From: JANOAR01 sp031411235
Lineage (GTDB): Bacteria > Verrucomicrobiota > Verrucomicrobiia > Verrucomicrobiales > Verrucomicrobiaceae
DNA: 7,565 bases
Assembly (NCBI GenBank): GCA_031411235.1
Contig: JANOAR010000131.1
Location: 1-7,565 of the forward strand
Direction of reading: 5' to 3'
Shown here: positions 6,259-7,565 of the stretch, in pieces
How the letters are laid out: the number at the start of each line of letters is the position of its first letter
How positions within the stretch are numbered: the stretch's first letter is position 1
Position numbers and translations under genes: made by a program
Notes under the pieces: model-generated
The model's input: only the letters and a program-made list of their open reading frames with translations
What the model was told of the DNA's origin: nothing
The model's database searches: none

Positions 6259-7565
6259 TCCGCCATCTGCATACCGACATCTACGGCAACCGGGAATTCG
6301 TCGAACACCTGCGCAACCGGGGCAAGTTCTTCGACCACGAGGAAAAGCGCGAGCGCGACCTGATCCTGATCGATTACGACGACCCGGCGCGCAACGTTTA
6401 CGAAGTCACCGAGGAGTGGGCCTTTCACAACGGCCACTACGGCACGCGGGAGGATGTGGTTTTTCTTATCAACGGCATCCCGGTGCTGGTGATCGAGTGC
6501 AAGAACGCCAACAAGGACGAGGCGATCGCCTTGGGGGTGGACCAGATCCGCCGTTACCACCGCGAGACGCCCGAGCTGTTCGTGTCGCAGCAGCTTTTCA
6601 CCGCCACCGACGCCATCGGCTTTTCCTACGGGGTGAGCTGGAACACGGTGCGGCGGAACCTTTTCAATTGGAAGCTAACGGAGAGCGGGTTTTCCAACCC
6701 GCTGTTTGGCGGGAAAGGCGGACAGGAATGTCCGCCCTCCGGCGGCTCCTTTTTCAACCCGCATGGGGAGATCGACAAAACCTCTCACCATCTGCCCCAC
6801 TGGCAGCAGGGCGAGGCATGGGTGTTCGTCACGTGGCGGCTGGGGGACTCACTGCCGAAGGTAAAGTTGGATCAATGGAAGCACGAACGGGAAGCGTGGC
6901 TCCATCACCATCCCGAGCCTTGGGACGAAAGGATCGAGGCCGAGTATCACGACCGCTTTTCCCGGCAGGTCGACGAATGGCTGGATCAGGGAAGCGGATC
7001 GTGTGCGCTGAAGGATCCCACCAACGCGAAAATCGTCGCCGATGCGCTGCGGCTCTTCGCCGGCCAGCGGTATGAGCTGGCCTCCTTTGTGGTGATGCCG
7101 AATCACGTGCATGTGCTGTTCCGGCCGCTTGGGGAGCATGCCTTGCCGGAAATCTTGAAGTCGTGGAAGGGGTTCACGGCGCGGGAGATCAACAAGCGGA
7201 TCGGGAAAGCGGGGTCGCTTTGGCAGGATGAGTATTGGGATCGGCTGATTCGAAACGAACGACACTTCTTCAAGGTGGCGGAGTATGTCCGGGAGAATCC
7301 CGTGAAGGCGAAGCTGCGGGAAGGGCAGTTCATACTGGAGAGCGGACAGCGGGGACTTTCCAGTCCCCGGCTGATTGAAGAAGCAGGGGGACAGGAATGT
7401 CCCCCCTCCGTTCTAGGCCGCCTCGAGGCCAAGGTGAAGAGCTTCTGCGCCATCCCGCAGGTGCTCGCCTTCCTGAAGGACTACATCGTCTTTGCCGAGA
7501 AGGACGAGGAGCTGAACAAATACATCCTGCGCCAGCACCAGACCGGCGCGGTGGAGGCGACCGTG
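6021..7565 (+). CDS. hsdR: Type I restriction subunit HsdR with in-frame RAYT insertion (3' truncated by window edge)
   Basis: HsdR is the nuclease and ATP-driven translocase of the Type I enzyme. The frame from ATG 6021 has no stop to the window end, 515 codons. Residues 1-218 are the N-terminal RecB-like nuclease domain: Asp145 in EDVVFLINGIPVLVIECKN, Glu159 and Lys161 of the PD-ExK core, and the QxxxY motif at 175-179 (QIRRY). The start of the helicase region resumes at about residue 468 with LEAKVKSFCAIPQVLAFL and reaches RQHQTGAVEA, the segment just before Walker A in HsdR proteins. Between them, roughly 249 residues after FNWK belong to a REP-RAYT-REP element read in the same frame. The start is set by ATGA overlap with the upstream gene and by homology with the remnant at 4771. 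The nuclease core is intact; whether the insert is tolerated is unknown. The motor domains lie beyond the window. Confidence 0.93.
   Translation, partial: MSKPGEHKTVQARILEYAEAIGWTVVSREEAEQRRGFDPEVPPADRARNRTLFFDDLLDAQLRTFNPRYAEAEGALLGQFRHLHTDIYGNREFVEHLRNRGKFFDHEEKRERDLILIDYDDPARNVYEVTEEWAFHNGHYGTREDVVFLINGIPVLVIECKNANKDEAIALGVDQIRRYHRETPELFVSQQLFTATDAIGFSYGVSWNTVRRNLFNWKLTESGFSNPLFGGKGGQECPPSGGSFFNPHGEIDKTSHHLPHWQQGEAWVFVTWRLGDSLPKVKLDQWKHEREAWLHHHPEPWDERIEAEYHDRFSRQVDEWLDQGSGSCALKDPTNAKIVADALRLFAGQRYELASFVVMPNHVHVLFRPLGEHALPEILKSWKGFTAREINKRIGKAGSLWQDEYWDRLIRNERHFFKVAEYVRENPVKAKLREGQFILESGQRGLSSPRLIEEAGGQECPPSVLGRLEAKVKSFCAIPQVLAFLKDYIVFAEKDEELNKYILRQHQTGAVEATV
6680..6740. repeat. REP-type hairpin pair, left flank of RAYT
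   Basis: GGAG (6680-6683) opens and CTCC (6737-6740) closes the element. Hairpin 1 is GCGGGTTTTCCAACCCGC (6685-6702), a 7-bp stem with loop TTCC. Hairpin 2 is GGCGGACAGGAATGTCCGCC (6717-6736), an 8-bp perfect stem with loop GGAA. It is 61 bp long like the copy in the hsdR remnant. In the hsdR frame it encodes ESGFSNPLFGGKGGQECPPS. It has no T-tract and sits mid-gene, so it is not a terminator. Confidence 0.9.
6771..7334 (+). other. RAYT (REP-associated tyrosine transposase, Y1_Tnp/HUH) domain encoded inside hsdR
   Basis: This part of the hsdR frame encodes a full Y1-type transposase domain (HsdR residues about 251-438). Seen: an N-terminal strand HLPHWQQGEAWVFVTWRLGD, typical of this RAYT group; the HUH metal-binding motif in MPNHVHVLF (His362 and His364, codons 7104-7112); the helix ILKSWKGFTAREINK; LWQDEYWDRLIRNERHFFKV; and the putative nucleophile Tyr422 (codon 7284-7286) in EYVRENPVKAKL. 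Known RAYTs nick and join single-stranded REP hairpins. All key residues are present, so the domain looks catalytically intact. There is no in-frame ATG before the first motif: the ATGs at 6763 and 6818 are in other frames and the first in-frame ATG is at 7095, inside the HUH strand. There is also no stop after the domain, so as it stands it would be made only as part of HsdR or from a non-ATG start. Confidence 0.9.
7337..7409. repeat. REP-type hairpin pair, right flank of RAYT
   Basis: GGAG (7337-7340) opens and CTCC (7406-7409) closes this 73-bp element. Hairpin 1 is CGGGGACTTTCCAGTCCCCG (7350-7369), an 8-bp stem with loop TTCC. Hairpin 2 is GGGGGACAGGAATGTCCCCC (7386-7405), an 8-bp stem with loop GGAA. 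Stem sequences differ from the left copy while loops and pairing are kept, that is, compensatory change. In the hsdR frame it encodes a Gly/Ser/Pro-rich linker ending GGQECPPS, the same ending as the left copy. Confidence 0.9.

Larger units (their letters stand above)
6677..7412 (+). mobile_element. REP-RAYT-REP element inserted in hsdR
   Basis: A single-stranded-type transposition unit lies in the linker between the nuclease and helicase domains of hsdR. It consists of a REP hairpin pair (6680-6740), a RAYT transposase domain (about 6771-7334) and a second REP pair (7337-7409). Its outer ends AACGGAG (6677-6683) and CTCCGTT (7406-7412) form a perfect 7-bp inverted repeat, while the inner REP ends match less well, which suggests the whole block is one unit. 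Both REP pairs begin with GGAG, comparable to the guide tetranucleotide (GTAG in E. coli) preceding REP hairpins. The exact boundary is estimated from where HsdR similarity stops (after FNWK, codon ending 6674) and resumes (LEAKVKSF, from 7422). The insert keeps the hsdR frame open throughout. Confidence 0.85.

Noticed and set aside
5515..6560. Long minus-strand open frames opposite the cassette and hsdR
   Set aside because: They are shadows of high-GC coding sequence on the + strand; their translations show no domain and they conflict with well-supported genes.
6685..6736. Strong hairpins as intrinsic terminators
   Set aside because: There is no T-tract after either stem, the hairpins are inside an open frame, and they repeat as paired REP structures with fixed loops and ends.
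6416..7075. 219-codon + strand open frame overlapping hsdR
   Set aside because: It is in a different frame from hsdR and the RAYT, has low-complexity Arg/Gly-rich translation and no recognisable domain, while the frame from 6021 shows clear family motifs throughout.
4871..7409. CRISPR array
   Set aside because: Only three irregularly placed copies, each made of two hairpins, with no regular spacers; they are explained as REP pairs linked to the RAYT.

Overview
The window is a chromosomal defence locus built on a Type I restriction-modification operon, all on the + strand. GC content is fairly high (about 60% or more in hsdM and hsdR). Hairpin pairs of the 'GGACAGGAATGTCC' kind, together with their RAYT transposase, are in my recollection common in Verrucomicrobiota. 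That assignment is inference only; nothing here is a phylogenetic marker.

Layout. (1) 1-1275: hsdM, N6-adenine methyltransferase subunit, missing its 5' end. (2) 1272-2447: hsdS, specificity subunit, overlapping hsdM by ATGA. (3) 2453-4756: a 767-aa AAA_13/ABC-type ATPase of the PrrC/RloC kind, in the same slot (between hsdS and hsdR) as the anticodon nuclease PrrC in the E. coli prr locus. (4) 4771-5091: a broken 5' fragment of an hsdR gene, carrying a REP-type double hairpin. (5) 5096-5623 and 5620-6024: two small genes of unknown function, overlapping each other and then hsdR by ATGA. (6) 6021 to the window end: the main hsdR gene, open to the right edge, whose reading frame passes uninterrupted through an inserted REP-RAYT-REP element (about 6677-7412).

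How the parts fit. HsdM and HsdS would form the modification enzyme, and HsdR adds the nuclease/translocase. The ATPase is probably a second-line effector that responds when restriction is compromised, by analogy with PrrC and RloC. The two small genes sit between a dead and a live hsdR start and are coupled to the live one, so they look like an accessory cassette that entered the operon.

The most unusual object is the hsdR gene. A complete HUH/Y1 transposase domain and its two flanking REP pairs lie in frame between the PD-ExK nuclease domain and the start of the helicase domain, with no stop codon and no evident ATG start of its own. If translated, the product is an HsdR with a roughly 250-residue domestic transposase insert. 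A third REP pair sits, also in frame, in the hsdR remnant. No tRNA, rRNA, CRISPR array or convincing terminator was seen, and no stretch over 300 bases lacks a gene.
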